A stretch of 64,000 nucleotides of DNA from Aralia elata (taxonomy: Eukaryota > Streptophyta > Magnoliopsida > Apiales > Araliaceae), in NCBI GenBank assembly GCA_034770075.1, contig CM068385.1, forward strand, positions 48,506,721 through 48,570,720, in the 5' to 3' direction. Below the pieces are notes generated by a model that saw only the letters and a program-made list of their open reading frames with translations, did no database searches and was not told where the DNA came from. Numbering within the stretch: the first letter of the stretch is position 1; the number at the start of each line of letters is the position of its first letter. A program made the position numbers and the translations under genes. This document shows, piece by piece, positions 1 to 9,509 of this stretch.

Positions 1-130
1 GATTTCCTTATCTTGGCTGCTCTAGGCTTATAGCGCATGCATTTGCATTCATTTAATTAGTTGTATTGTGTATTTTTCATTTCCTTTGTTTTTGCTTGAG
101 GACAAGCAAAGTCTTAAGTTTGGGGGTATT
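1..130 (+). mobile_element. Element A1 (Athila-like), 3' end of internal region with polypurine tract
   Basis: This is the last 130 bp of the internal region of a plus-strand element whose body lies left of the window. It matches the reverse complement of 32332-32460 in A2. It ends with a polypurine tract, AAGTTTGGGGGT (116-127), directly before an LTR starting TGATGAGTG. The preceding GAGGACAAGCAAA is shared with B (9477-9489) and A2. The assignment to A rests on this end and on the LTR that follows. Confidence 0.85.
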
Positions 131-992
131 TGATGAGTGAGTTTTATACCTACGAATTAGATATCTTTTGAACCCAATTCTTTGCTATCTTTTGGTATTT
201 CTGGTGCCTATTTACTTGTTTCATGCTTTTGTTGTGTAGGAAGCAGCCTTGGACAACCGTGGCATAGATTAGCACTTCCAGGGGCAAAAGGGTAATTCCA
301 GCAGGAAGGAGGACCTCGCCGCGGCGAGCCCCCCAGGCCAAATTTCTCGCCAGGGCGAGCTCTCGCCGAGGCGAGCCCCCCCGGCTTAATTTCTCGCCAG
401 GGCGAGCTCCCGCCGGGGCGAGCTCCCCAGGCCATTTTTCTCGCCGGGGCGAGCCCGTCGTTTTGCAGGTGCGGCTGGCTTTGTCTTGTTCTGCAGAAGT
501 GGCGCACCAAAGGAGGATTTTCAGGAACGATAACATGAGGAGAGAGAAGGAAATTATCAGGCATACAGGGAGTTATTGTGCTAGGTATTGGCGATCATTC
601 TACATCATTGAACACACCATTGGACATCATTTTGGAAAACCCTAGTTCTCTTGGGACCTAAGCAAACGAGGAAGAAGAATGATTCTATCTCTAATTCACC
701 AACTCAAGGAGGATAGGAGTACGAAATAGGAAGACAAAAGCTGGAGAAAAGGAACTACACCACACCAATTCGGGAATCTCATCACAAAAGGGGTGTAACT
801 TCATATGTTTTAGTTCTTCATTCTTATTTTGTAATTCCAAACCATGTACTATAATCAGATTATGATGTTATTGAGATTGAATATGAGCTAAACTTTTTAT
901 TCTAAGATTGCAATGGAACCCAACTTGTAGTTTAAATTGAATGCTCTCTCTTTGAATGGTAGTTAGTCATTACATGAATTGGAGTTCATCAC
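131..992 (+). mobile_element. A1 3' LTR, left part (interrupted by element B)
   Basis: The LTR begins TGATGAGTGAGTTTTATACC and follows the A2 LTRs (reverse complement of 30707-32331 and 41801-43414) until element B interrupts it at 993. It resumes at 11404 and ends in CAACA at 12165. The two parts minus one 5-bp target copy give about 1619 bp, against 1625 and 1614 for the A2 LTRs, which confirms the join. The LTR contains six GC-rich palindromes. Confidence 0.88.
314..453. repeat. GC-rich palindrome array, CTCGCC-type, in A1 LTR
   Basis: Six copies of CTCGCCNNGGCGAG-like palindromes (starting near 314, 346, 362, 393, 409 and 440) sit in otherwise AT-rich LTR DNA. Some copies abut and others are separated by AGGCCAAATTT-like spacers. 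The same array is in both A2 LTRs and in the B LTRs. Long frames here rich in S, P, R, G, E, L and A are translations of the repeat. Function is unknown. Confidence 0.85.
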
Positions 993-1284
993 TGATGAGT
1001 GTGTTTTATACACACAAATTGAGTACTTTTAGTCTTGATAATTTGTAAGTCTTTAGCTATTTCGTTTGGTTTTATGTGTTTTCATCTTATTATTGTGTAA
1101 TGTAGTTTTGTATTACCTTTATATGTTTTTGTATGCTTTTATGTGCTTTTAATTTGTTTTGTAGGAATTGAAATAAAGGCCCCTTGGATCGTTGTGTTTT
1201 TTACTCGAATTTGGCATTCTAGCTGCTTGGTTCTCAATTTGACCCATGATGCAATCCGAATCTCTCAAAACTCAAAGAACGAAA

Positions 1285-1545
1285 GTTGTAGATATTTGTC
1301 TTAGCTTTCCAGAATATGCAGAATCATCCAATTTGAAGTTCGTATGAGAGAGTTATGGTCATTTTACCATCGGATTTTGCATGAATTTTACACAGCAGCT
1401 GCTTCCAGGCCATTTTGAGCCTTTCTCCGGCCATTATCTCGACGAGCTCCAGTTATGGAAGTTGTAGAGCTACTTCTTAGCTTTCCTATAGCCTACTTAA
1501 TCGCCTAAATCTGAGTTCGGACAAAGAAGTTATGGCCTTTTTACC
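1285..1545 (+). repeat. Cross-lineage 85-bp module, two copies
   Basis: Copy 1 (1285-1368) and copy 2 (1461-1545) share GTTGTAGA, CTTAGCTTTCC, an AATC block, a GAGTTCGgac or GAAGTTCGtat block, then AGTTATGGNC and TTTTACC. Related modules lie in B2 (about 59347-59430 and 59519-59605) and, on the other strand, in Tekay LTRs G (about 56970-57060) and D (21448-21527). Its position just before the GC palindromes is conserved in B and B2. Confidence 0.7.
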
Positions 1546-1548
1546 TGA

Positions 1549-1648
1549 GCTCGCCGGGGCGGGAATTTCCTACACAAATTTCTCGCAGCGGCGAGTTCGC
1601 GCCGGGGCGAGAAAACGTAGGCCAAAATCCTCGCCGGGGCGAGCTCGC
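1549..1648. repeat. GC-rich palindrome array in B 5' LTR
   Basis: About four palindrome-like units of the CTCGCCGGGGCGAG type lie next to the second 85-bp module. The 3' LTR copy is at 10066-10164. Units are separated by AT-richer spacers, including AGGCCAAAATC, which resemble those of A. Confidence 0.8.
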
Positions 1649-2894
1649 CTGTAGTAGAAAGCTAAAATGTACGGGATTTTGGTCTATTTTGGTGTGCTAA
1701 GCTAGGTTAGGAATCCAGGGACTTATATCAGCTCTTAGAGGCACGAAATAGGAGTAATAGACAATAGAAATCAGCAACTCTAGGGCGAGGAGGCTACACA
1801 ATACATCAAATTAGAGGGCCAAAGTGCTAAAATCAAGCTAAATCAAGCAAGGCCAAAGAGCTAAAGCGTCAAGGATTGCAAAACCATGGAGGAGAAGCTA
1901 GGGTTCATCATCAATCCATCAAACATCATATGAAAATCTACAAAAGTGGTTTTATCTCTAGTTTTCCCTTCTATTTTGTAATCCAACATGATGTATAAAT
2001 TGAATATGATGTTATTTGTAGTTACCATGACCTAGAACTTATTTTTTAAGATTTCAATAGAACCCAATACATAGTTTGAATTGAATGCTCTCTCTTTGAT
2101 GTTGGTTTATTATTTGTGATTGGATATCATAATTTGTGCTTTATATATTAATTACCTAGCTAGTAATTATCGTGGGAACATATATGGAATTGAGAGAGGA
2201 AGTATAGGTTGAGACCTTGTTATGATATCATGTGAAAATTAGATATTCTTATGGGTAATTTATGAAATTAAGTGACGTGTGTTTTATTTATTACCCTCAT
2301 GAATGGATAATTTGATTGTATTTAGGATAGACATATACCTAAATGCCACATGTATCCATTTGAGAATCCTTGCTTAATGATTTCTATTGCGAAAGTTGGT
2401 AATTGATGGAGTAGTTAATGAGGTTTTGTGACATACACCTTACTAATTGTTCTTGATATGAGAATCTTGCTAGTGTGTAGAATAGAGATATATATATACA
2501 CCATAATGGGGAATACGTATTTGACCATCGAGAGAGGCTTAGACATACTTGTGATTTCTCGGATAACAATTCTTGTGATTTAACTAGTTGAAAAGAGAGA
2601 GTTAGGACATTCAAATGAAGTGTTGGGGGAAATTGCAATCTTAGACTTGTTATTATTTGATTTCATTATATTAAAGCTTTCCATAGTTCTTTGATTATTT
2701 GTTATCTTCATTAATGCAAAACAACAAAAACAATTATCGTTTGTTTAAGTAAGATTGAGATGATAAAAGGTTAATACTTGGAAAAGACTAGTAACAATTC
2801 CTCGTGGGATCGATACTCTACTTACTCTTTATTACTTGTTGACCGCGTATACTTGTGCGTAAATTGTCGTTATATTAATCGGACAACAGGTTTT

Positions 2895-2912
2895 TGGCGC
2901 CGTTGCCGGGGA
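2895..2912 (+). other. Primer binding site, tRNA-Asp, element B
   Basis: TGGCGCCGTTGCCGGGGA lies six bases after the LTR end and is complementary to the 3' end of plant tRNA-Asp. This primer is characteristic of Athila-type elements. It fixes the plus orientation of B. Confidence 0.9.
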
Positions 2913-3047
2913 ATTAGTTTTCTAGTGTTTTTTCAATATTAGTCATAATCAAATTAGTCTTAATTTAAACTTGTATATAAATTTGCTTTTAGTTTATTTT
3001 ATCATTTATTTTTTTGTTTTAATGCTTTCTTCTTTGCAAGGTACACC

Positions 3048-3663
3048 ATGGATGACTTTGTTGATCAATGGCCATACACGAGTATGACTCAACCAAGGGA
3101 AACTGGGATTGATGGACTCAATGCACTCTCTGCATTGTCAGCACAATTTGAAACACTATCAAGGAAGTTGGATGCTTTAGTAGTAGAGAGCACTCAAGGT
3201 ATAACAGTTACTTGTGATTATTGTGCTGACAATCATCCGAGTCATCAATGCACCGTCAGTTTTGGACCGGTACAATACGGTGGTGATTACCTCAACAACT
3301 ATGATTATCCCGATTATCACCAAGATTGGGGGTATCACCCGGATACTACATGGAGCTACAATTATGATGATCAATGTTATGCTCCAAGCCCATCATACAC
3401 TCTTGAATCTCAGAATCAAGCTCCTACTCAAGAAGAAGGAATGTCAAAATTTGAGGAACTTGTGTCCAAGATCATGGCTTCAAATGAGGAGATGTTGAAA
3501 AGTCAGGAGATGTCAATTCGAAATCTCAAGAACCAGGTGGGACAACTTGTCATTGCCTTCAATAATAACTATCAAGAAGCATGGCCCAATGACTCGGTTT
3601 CGGAAACTGATGGAGTGCCCGAGCTGATTTTCGAGGAATCTATAGGGGAGAAGACATGTGAGG
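3048..3663 (+). pseudogene. Element B gag-like ORF, 5' part (cut by element H)
   Basis: The frame opens with ATG at 3048, about 135 bp after the primer site. Around residues 60-72 it has CDYCADNHPSHQC, a CX2CX3HX4C knuckle like CELCAGSHSSDQC in element C gag. A Tyr/Asp/Gln-rich stretch follows, then a coiled-coil-like segment ending in KNQVGQL, as in Athila gag. The N-terminal gag capsid region is missing. Element H enters at 3664 and gives a stop at 3666-3668. With H and one TSD copy removed the frame runs on in phase into 6898-7334 (about 350 codons), so it was open when H arrived. Any role in packaging is inference. Confidence 0.75.
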
Positions 3664-5011
3664 TGTGACGCCCCCAAAATAGGTCCACACAACCCATTTT
3701 GAGTCGCCAATAACATCCCACAAAAAAATACAAATTGAATAACAACCTTTATGAGTATAATATCACTTACGAACATGAAAGCAAATGATATTATATATGA
3801 GTATGAAAGAAATGATATTCCCTACCTTCGTTAATAAAATACTGGATGTTGCTTTCTATGAAGTTTACTAACTTCGGATAATACTAGTATTCTCACAAAT
3901 ACTCACAATAGCCTAACACACTTATAGAACTTAAGAAATTTAGAGAGAGAGAGGAAGTATAGGCAATGAAGGTGTGAAAATTTCTTAAGCAAACTCTCCC
4001 TATTTATAGGAAAATCAAGGTGAGGGCATTTTAGTCTTTTCCCTAAATTTTCTTGGTTTATTACTCTTATACCCTTGACATATTCTTTTAATATCATCCA
4101 TCCATTTTTTCTTCCATTAATATCATCCATCCATTTTTTCTTCCATTAATATCATCCATCCATTTTTTCTTCCATTAATATCATCCATCCATTTTTTCTT
4201 CCATTAATATCATCCATCCATTTATTCAAAAAGATTAATCCATTATCAAAAGATAATTCCATTATCAAAAGATAAAACCATAAAAAAATAACTCCATTAT
4301 CAAAATAAATCCCTTTTTCTGTATTATTGTGTTAAATGTATTAATATCACAGATAGCATATACTCGCAATACTGGCAACCAGATTATTCCCAGGAAAGAG
4401 GGGGCCTTCCATAAAAATGGCGCGCAATTAAATAACCCCTTTCCTTGACAGAATTTCTAGACATTGTCAATAATGCTAAACTATCATATCAAATAATATG
4501 TGTTATAGTGTCGTGACAAATAATAAAAAATATTATGCAGATGCTACTGTAACAATTATTGAATCAAGATATTGTGCAATTGTTACTTTGTCAATTATTG
4601 AATCAATAATATAAAAACATTGTGCGACACCGTGTGCTACTGTGGAATACCGTGTACTACTGTGGAATAACGCGTTTTACTGTTCTTTTTATTATCGGGT
4701 ATTTCAACAGTTATCGGTTAAAGTTTTGCCGCCAATTTCTATCACTTTCTATATCCGACAGTTAGCCCGTTGTGGGGCCCACTATCATTGACAATATTGC
4801 CATTTCGGCGCCGTCGTACGGTACCGAATATAATATTCCCCGACAGAAAGAATATTCCCCGACAAAAGGAATATTCCCCGACATACTATTTATCAGATAA
4901 TTTGCATATAACACCCTTAACTATCATTTATAACAATTAAACACTTCACTATTTAGAAAAATAAGTATAAAGAAAATAATAACTTTTATTTCATAAAGTC
5001 GGGATCTTACA
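3664..5011 (-). repeat. Element H 3' LTR
   Basis: On the plus strand it runs from TGTGACGCCCCCAAAATAGG to GGGATCTTACA. It contains five 29-bp repeats (4088-4225), a TATA motif (4000-4011) and, at about 4620-4690, repeats of a CCGTGTRCTACTGTGGAATA motif. I do not find the hairpin and lysine-rich frame seen in LTRs D, E, F and G. Confidence 0.92.
4088..4225. repeat. 29-bp minisatellite in H 3' LTR
   Basis: There are about five copies of a 29-bp unit beginning TTAATATCATCCATCC, at 4088, 4117, 4146, 4175 and 4204, the last partial. The same number is present in the other LTR. Being just upstream of the TATA motif on the minus strand, it would lie in U3 and could act as an enhancer; that is inference. 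Confidence 0.93.
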
Positions 5012-5544
5012 ATCTCCCCTCCTTATGAAATTTCGTCCCCGAAATTTACGTATGTACCTGGCATATCGAAGAGATATATAAGGATACTTTACTTTCATTT
5101 CAGATTCTAGCTCCCATGCCATGTCCTCTGTATCATAATTTCTTCATTGTTCCTCTCATGTTTTTCAAATACCATTCTTAAATGCGACAACAAAATAAAA
5201 GGTTAGTTAAATAAATAGACATGCAACATCTTGTCCCTATAACCAAACCAATTACTTAAAAAAATAATATAGCTCAGGTAGGACACACTAGCGAAGGATT
5301 TTACTCGTCTCTCCCCTCCTAGTTCTAATCCCAGATCTCTGCCAGAGATCATATCCCTAAGCTCTGATACCAACTGTGACTCACATCCAACACCACGGAT
5401 AGCACCTCACAGTGGTACCTATCAGCTTGCCACCGTTATTAATTGTCGGCGTCCCCTACGGAGAGTCTGGCTTCGGTGCATCCCACAAAGGAAGTCACCA
5501 GCGAGAGGCTCGGGGCTCTTCACACTTATGGCTCTGATACCAAC
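5012..5544 (-). other. Element H internal region with primer site, polypurine tract and a second primer-like site
   Basis: The polypurine tract is 5012-5028 and the primer site 5530-5543 on the minus strand. Next to the tract a chromovirus-type end motif, GGGGACGAAATTTC in minus sense, recalls the 3' end of Tekay pol. A second copy of primer site plus the first bases of an LTR end lies at about 5357-5381 (GCTCTGATACCAACTGTGA). This suggests an earlier LTR/leader junction kept inside. I see no coding domain. Confidence 0.8.
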
Positions 5545-5879
5545 TGTGACGCCCCCAAAATAGGTCCACACAACCCATTTTGAGTCGCCAATAACATCCC
5601 ACAAAAAAATACAAAATGAATAACAACCTTTATGAGTATAATATCACTTACGAACATGAAAGCAAATGATATTATATATGAGTATGAAAGAAATGATATT
5701 CCCTACCTTCGTTAATAAAATACTGGATGTTGCTTTCTATGAAGTTTACTAACTTCGGATAATACTAGTATTCTCACAAATACTCACAATAGCCTAACAC
5801 ACTTATAGAACTTAAGAAATTTAGAGAGAGAGAGGAAGTATAGGCAATGAAGGTGTGAAAATTTCTTAAGCAAACTCTC

Positions 5880-5891
5880 CCTATTTATAGG
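5880..5891 (-). promoter_or_regulatory. TATA box of element H 5' LTR
   Basis: CCTATAAATAGG in minus sense is followed by a GAGAGTTTGC-like leader. The identical motif is at 4000-4011 in the other LTR. Placement near the middle of the LTR fits a U3/R boundary some 25-35 bp downstream. Confidence 0.6.
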
Positions 5892-5968
5892 AAAATCAAG
5901 GTGAGGGCATTTTAGTCTTTTCCCTAAATTTTCTTGGTTTATTACTCTTATACCCTTGACATATTCTT

Positions 5969-6106
5969 TTAATATCATCCATCCATTTTTTCTTCCATTA
6001 ATATCATCCATCCATTTTTTCTTCCATTAATATCATCCATCCATTTTTTCTTCCATTAATATCATCCATCCATTTTTTCTTCCATTAATATCATCCATCC
6101 ATTTAT
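5969..6106. repeat. 29-bp minisatellite in H 5' LTR
   Basis: About five copies of the 29-bp unit described at 4088-4225. Copy number is the same in both LTRs, so it has not changed since insertion. Confidence 0.93.
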
Positions 6107-6897
6107 TCAAAAAGATTAATCCATTATCAAAAGATAATTCCATTATCAAAAGATAAAACCATAAAAAAAATAACTCCATTATCAAAATAAATCCCTTTTT
6201 CTGTATTATTGTGTTAAATGTATTAATATCACAGATAGCATATACTCGCAATACTGGCAACCAGATTATTCCCAGGAAAGAGGGGGCCTTCCATAAAAAT
6301 GGCGCGCAATTAAATAACCCCTTTCCTTGACAGAATTTCTAGACATTGTCAATAATGCTAAACTATCATATCAAATAATATGTGTTATAGTGTCGTGACA
6401 AATAATAAAAAATATTATGCAGATGCTACTGTAACAATTATTGAATCAAGATATTGTGCAATTGTTACTTTGTCAATTATTGAATCAATAATATAAAACA
6501 TTGTGCGACACCGTGTGCTACTGTGGAATACCGTGTACTACTGTGGAATAACGCGTTTTACTGTTCTTTTTATTATCGGGTATTTCAACAGTTATCGGTT
6601 AAAGTTTTGCTGCCAATTTCTATCACTTTCTATATCCGACAGTTAACCCGTTGTGGGGCCCACTATCATTGACAATATTGCCATTTCGGCGCCGTCGTAC
6701 GGTACCGAATATAATATTCCCCGACAGAAAGAATATTCCCCGACAAAAGGAATATTCCCCGACATACTATTTATCAGATAATTTGCATATAACACCCTTA
6801 ACTATCATTTATAACAATTAAACACTTCACTATTTAGAAAAATAAGTATAAAGAAAATAATAACTTTTATTTCATAAAGTCGGGATCTTACATGAGG

Positions 6898-7334
6898 AGC
6901 AAGAAGTGGAGGCCGAGGAAGATCTAGCCTTGAGCTCCAATGATGATGAGCCAATTTTGATAGTGCCTCGTACACCTTCTCCACCAAAGCTCAAGGATTC
7001 GGGCAGTTTTGCAATACCGTGTCCACTTGGTAGTCATTTCTTAGGCGAGGCTCTATGTGACGATGGAGCTAGTATGAATGTAGAACCATGGTGGGCCGAG
7101 GAAATGAAGATAAAAGAAGAGCCCGTTGTGCTTGACAAGCCCCAATTCCCCAATCTTATCACAGACACAACGGATGAAGCACCTAGCTTTTTGGCATTTG
7201 AAATTGAGAATTTATCTACAAAAAGAAAGCTAGCTGACTTTAACTCAATGACTATCGCCAATGGGAACCTCCCAAAAGCTACATGGCTATTGATGGATGG
7301 TGCGTTCCTCAATTATCGAAGGGGAATTGGATAA
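6898..7334 (+). pseudogene. Element B ORF, 3' part: protease-like segment with altered active site
   Basis: This continues the frame of 3048-3663 across H. After a Glu/Asp-rich linker, PPKLKDSGSFAIPC aligns with PPKLKDPGSFTIPC that opens the protease of element C. The active site D-L-G-A-S-I-N is D-D-G-A-S-M-N here, and the sequence after it no longer resembles protease. The frame ends at 7334. A working aspartic protease is therefore unlikely. The tail of about 85 residues after DDGASMN is unknown to me. Confidence 0.7.
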
Positions 7335-7644
7335 AAATAGGAAGTTAGTCAAGTTGAGGACTATAAACCAAGCACTTGATGGGAGGCAACTCATTATCTC
7401 TATTCGTATCCTTTATGTTTAGTTGTTATATTTCAATTTCGCAAGTTTCAAATTTTCAAGTTTCTAAATTTCAATGCATAGGTTTTTGTTAGTTTAGCTT
7501 GTGACTTTGATTTGCTATTTAGGACCATTCTTCGCTCATATTGTCTAATGTATGCTTGGTATATTGCATTGTATCAGGTTGGGTGTGTTAAGGATGGCCA
7601 TTGCTTTGAATTATGAAAAATCAAGTTTTGGGATACAGGGGGTT

Positions 7645-7788
7645 GGCGCCGCGGCGAGCTCCTGAAGAACAAAATTCCCGCCCCAGCGAGCTCTCGCCCC
7701 GGCGGCAAATTGCAGTACACTTTCTCGCCCCGGCGCGAGATCGCCCCAGCGAGCTCACAAAGCATGATTTTCTCGCCCCGACGAGCTA
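7645..7788. repeat. GC-rich palindrome array inside element B
   Basis: Five or six CTCGCCCCGGCGAG-like units, several with one mismatch, lie outside the LTR, between the protease-like segment and the ORF2 trace. A2 has an equivalent internal array upstream of ORF2 (35805-35905). Confidence 0.75.
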
Positions 7789-8317
7789 AAAAAAAATTTA
7801 TTTCTTCCCAAACTAGATTGTATTGTCATTCACACTTCCAAACTATTCTTCCCCTCTCCCACATGGATTCATCTTAACCCACTGAGCATTTAAAAGGATT
7901 CATCTCCAAATTGAAGGTACTAAACAAACAACTTCTTTTGCCAACACAAAGCAAGGTACTCACTCCAATTTTTGCATACAAGTAAAATAAATTTGTCAAT
8001 TGTGATAGGTATTTTTGGTTAGTTAAACTATTGTACTTGGATTTGCGTTGGGTAATCATATATTGTTAAATTTGGATAAATGTAAATTGGTTGCCCAATT
8101 GAGTTTGTGTTGGCTCAATTGGAGGATTTTGGGTTATTCATTACTATGATTTGATTGAATATTACAATAACTTAGCAATTTTTGTTGAAACTGAGTTTGG
8201 GGGAGGTTTTTAATGAAGAATTTTAGTCAGCGCACACCACGTAGTCAACGAATTGTCTAAAAGAATGTTAGCCTGATTAAGCATTGTTTGGTAAGGAATT
8301 GCTTGGTTATTATCCGA

Positions 8318-8389
8318 ATGTCGTCCCAATGCATGTTCCTGAGCCACAACCGTTACCAGTTTATCCACCACCAGACTCAAATGTTTAGA
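8318..8389 (+). pseudogene. Trace of Athila ORF2 C-terminus
   Basis: A short frame reads NVVPMHVPEPQPLPVYPPPD and ends in TAG at 8387-8389. This Pro-rich end resembles the Pro-rich C-terminus of ORF2 in A2 (around 33870-33960). Only the tail is recognisable, so the call is tentative. Confidence 0.35.
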
Positions 8390-8461
8390 AGGCTATAGTC
8401 GAGCATAACGCTTGGCCAATCAGGGAAGTTCTCAGTTTTCATTTCTTTATCTTATAAACAA

Positions 8462-8494
8462 TGAGGACATTGTTCACTTTGAGTTTGGGGGTGG
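8462..8494 (+). other. Second polypurine-tract-like block in B
   Basis: ATGAGGACATTGTT followed by GAGTTTGGGGGTGG mirrors the true 3' tract context GAGGACAAGC...TTAAGTTTGGGGGT at about 9478-9507. A2 has the same block at 33763-33800. It may be a second plus-strand primer or a duplicated relic. Confidence 0.5.
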
Positions 8495-8929
8495 ATCATA
8501 TAGCATTGGCATCATAGTTACATAAATGTGTTAGTTATTTGTGCATTTTAATATTTGTTTGCTATTTTGAAAAAAAATTTAAAAATTAAATTTTAGGATG
8601 TGTCTCTTGAGCATTGTTTTAATTTGATTTGAACTACAATTCATGGTCTATGATAAGAACTTGATTGAATAGTTTCTAACTCATGGAAAATGGATAAATG
8701 TTGCTTAGTATTTGTGCTTAATCTTTATTGTGGTTATTGTTTTGCTTATGCGTCCTTTCTCTCTTTTGCACCTACCCATGAGTATTGAGCTAGTTGTATG
8801 CTTAGTGAAGGCTTTTATAACCGAATGCTTGTGGGAAATATCTATAAACTCTAGAACTCGTTTAAACATCACTCGAAGTAAGGTGTCCAAATTTGTTGTA
8901 TTTGAATTATTGGTCATGTGGTGAGTTGA

Positions 8930-9119
8930 GATGGAGCGTAAAACGCACTCACTCATGGACACATGCGCAGGAGAGATAGAGCGTAAAACGCACTCTCTTA
9001 TAATTTTGATAAAAGTAAGACATTTATGTTTATCAAATCTTGTGTTGGGTTGAGATGGAGCGTAAAGCGCACTCACCCACAAGAGTGGACTTAGGATAAG
9101 ATGGAGCATAAAATGCACT
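8930..9119 (+). repeat. Four copies of a GAGCGTAAAACGCACTC hairpin repeat
   Basis: Units near 8930, 8974, 9054 and 9100 share GATGGAGCGTAAAACGCAC; the last is degenerate. GCGT and ACGC flank AAA and can form a small hairpin. A single copy lies in the equivalent region of A2 (32733-32757, other strand). The motif precedes the 3' LTR by 0.4-0.6 kb in both elements. Confidence 0.75.
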
Positions 9120-9494
9120 TACCTAGAGTCCTTTGATTTCATATTTTTGGAAATTGTGATTTGTATACCTTTGTATCGAGTGATGTGTTAAGCATGTAGT
9201 TTTTATGGTTTATTTTGATTATTTCATAAGGTAATGTGGTTGCATAGCTTCATCCGAGCTTGATTGGTTTAGTGTTATTGGGTACACACATACACACGAA
9301 AGGGACCTAAAGCAAGCTATGACTAGCTCATTGTAAATCTAGACTTGCAACGTTTTGAAAGTTTCCTTGAGTTTTCATGTTGTTATACTTTGAGACCATT
9401 GGTTAGCTTTTTAATTCATTGCTCAAGATAGGTTTTATTAGAAGTATTTAATTTTTATAGTTTGTGTGTTTTGCTTGAGGACAAGCAAATATTT

Positions 9495-9509
9495 AAGTTT
9501 GGGGGTATT
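9495..9509 (+). other. Polypurine tract of element B
   Basis: AAGTTTGGGGGTATT lies immediately upstream of the 3' LTR start TGATGAGTGTG. It matches the A1 tract at 116-130. Confidence 0.85.

Larger units (their letters stand above)
993..2888 (+). repeat. Element B 5' LTR (1896 bp)
   Basis: It starts TGATGAGTGTGTTTTATAC and ends CGGACAACA. It is nearly colinear with 9510-11403, with scattered substitutions and few indels. It contains a duplicated 85-bp module (1285-1545), a GC palindrome array (1549-1648), and near its 3' end a block shared with A and B2 that includes TAGGATAGACATATACCTAA. The minus-strand 84-codon frame at 2384-2638 is an LTR shadow. Confidence 0.92.
3664..6892 (-). mobile_element. 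Element H, short non-autonomous chromovirus-like LTR retrotransposon
   Basis: Two LTRs of 1348 bp flank 533 bp of internal DNA without a recognisable coding domain. A perfect 5-bp duplication TGAGG (3659-3663, 6893-6897) brackets it. Read on the minus strand, the 5' LTR is 6892-5545, the primer site is TTGGTATCAGAGCC (initiator Met) and the tract before the 3' LTR is AAGGAGGGGAGAT. A few substitutions and two compensating one-base indels separate the LTRs, so the insertion is fairly recent. Size and content fit a TRIM/LARD-like derivative of a Tekay-type element. Confidence 0.9.
5545..6892 (-). repeat. Element H 5' LTR
   Basis: This is the promoter-bearing LTR in minus orientation, TGTAAGATCCC...GGCGTCACA. 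It pairs with 3664-5011, differing for example by G/A in GTTAGCCCG versus GTTAACCCG and C/T in GCCGCC versus GCTGCC. It contains the same 29-bp array at about 5969-6106. Confidence 0.92.
7335..9509 (+). other. Element B 3' noncoding region
   Basis: About 2.2 kb without an intact ORF. In order: a GC palindrome array (7645-7788), a trace of an ORF2 C-terminus, a GAGGACATTGT plus GAGTTTGGGGGTGG block that copies the polypurine tract layout, four hairpin repeats (8930-9119), and the true polypurine tract before 9510. Pol was lost from between the protease trace and the ORF2 trace. A2 has the same order of elements after its ORF2. Confidence 0.7.

Noticed and set aside
305..453. CRISPR-like spacing of palindromes
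   Set aside because: Units are 12-14 bp, spacers are similar to one another, and the setting is a plant LTR with no cas genes.
150..564. Overlapping minus-strand frames rich in SPRRGELAPARARPGE-like residues (also 31858-32271, 42986-43363)
   Set aside because: They are translations of the CTCGCC palindrome arrays in A LTRs; two or more frames are open at once and none has a start or end context of its own.
2384..2638. 84-codon minus frame conserved in B and A LTRs (also 10899-11153, 11659-11844)
   Set aside because: Conservation follows that of the LTR DNA; the frame is antisense to the element and changes length freely between copies.
6033..6260. Repeated NGRKNGWMILMEEKMDG-type peptide on the minus strand
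   Set aside because: Product of the 29-bp minisatellite in H LTRs; the unit is not a multiple of three, so frames cycle by chance.
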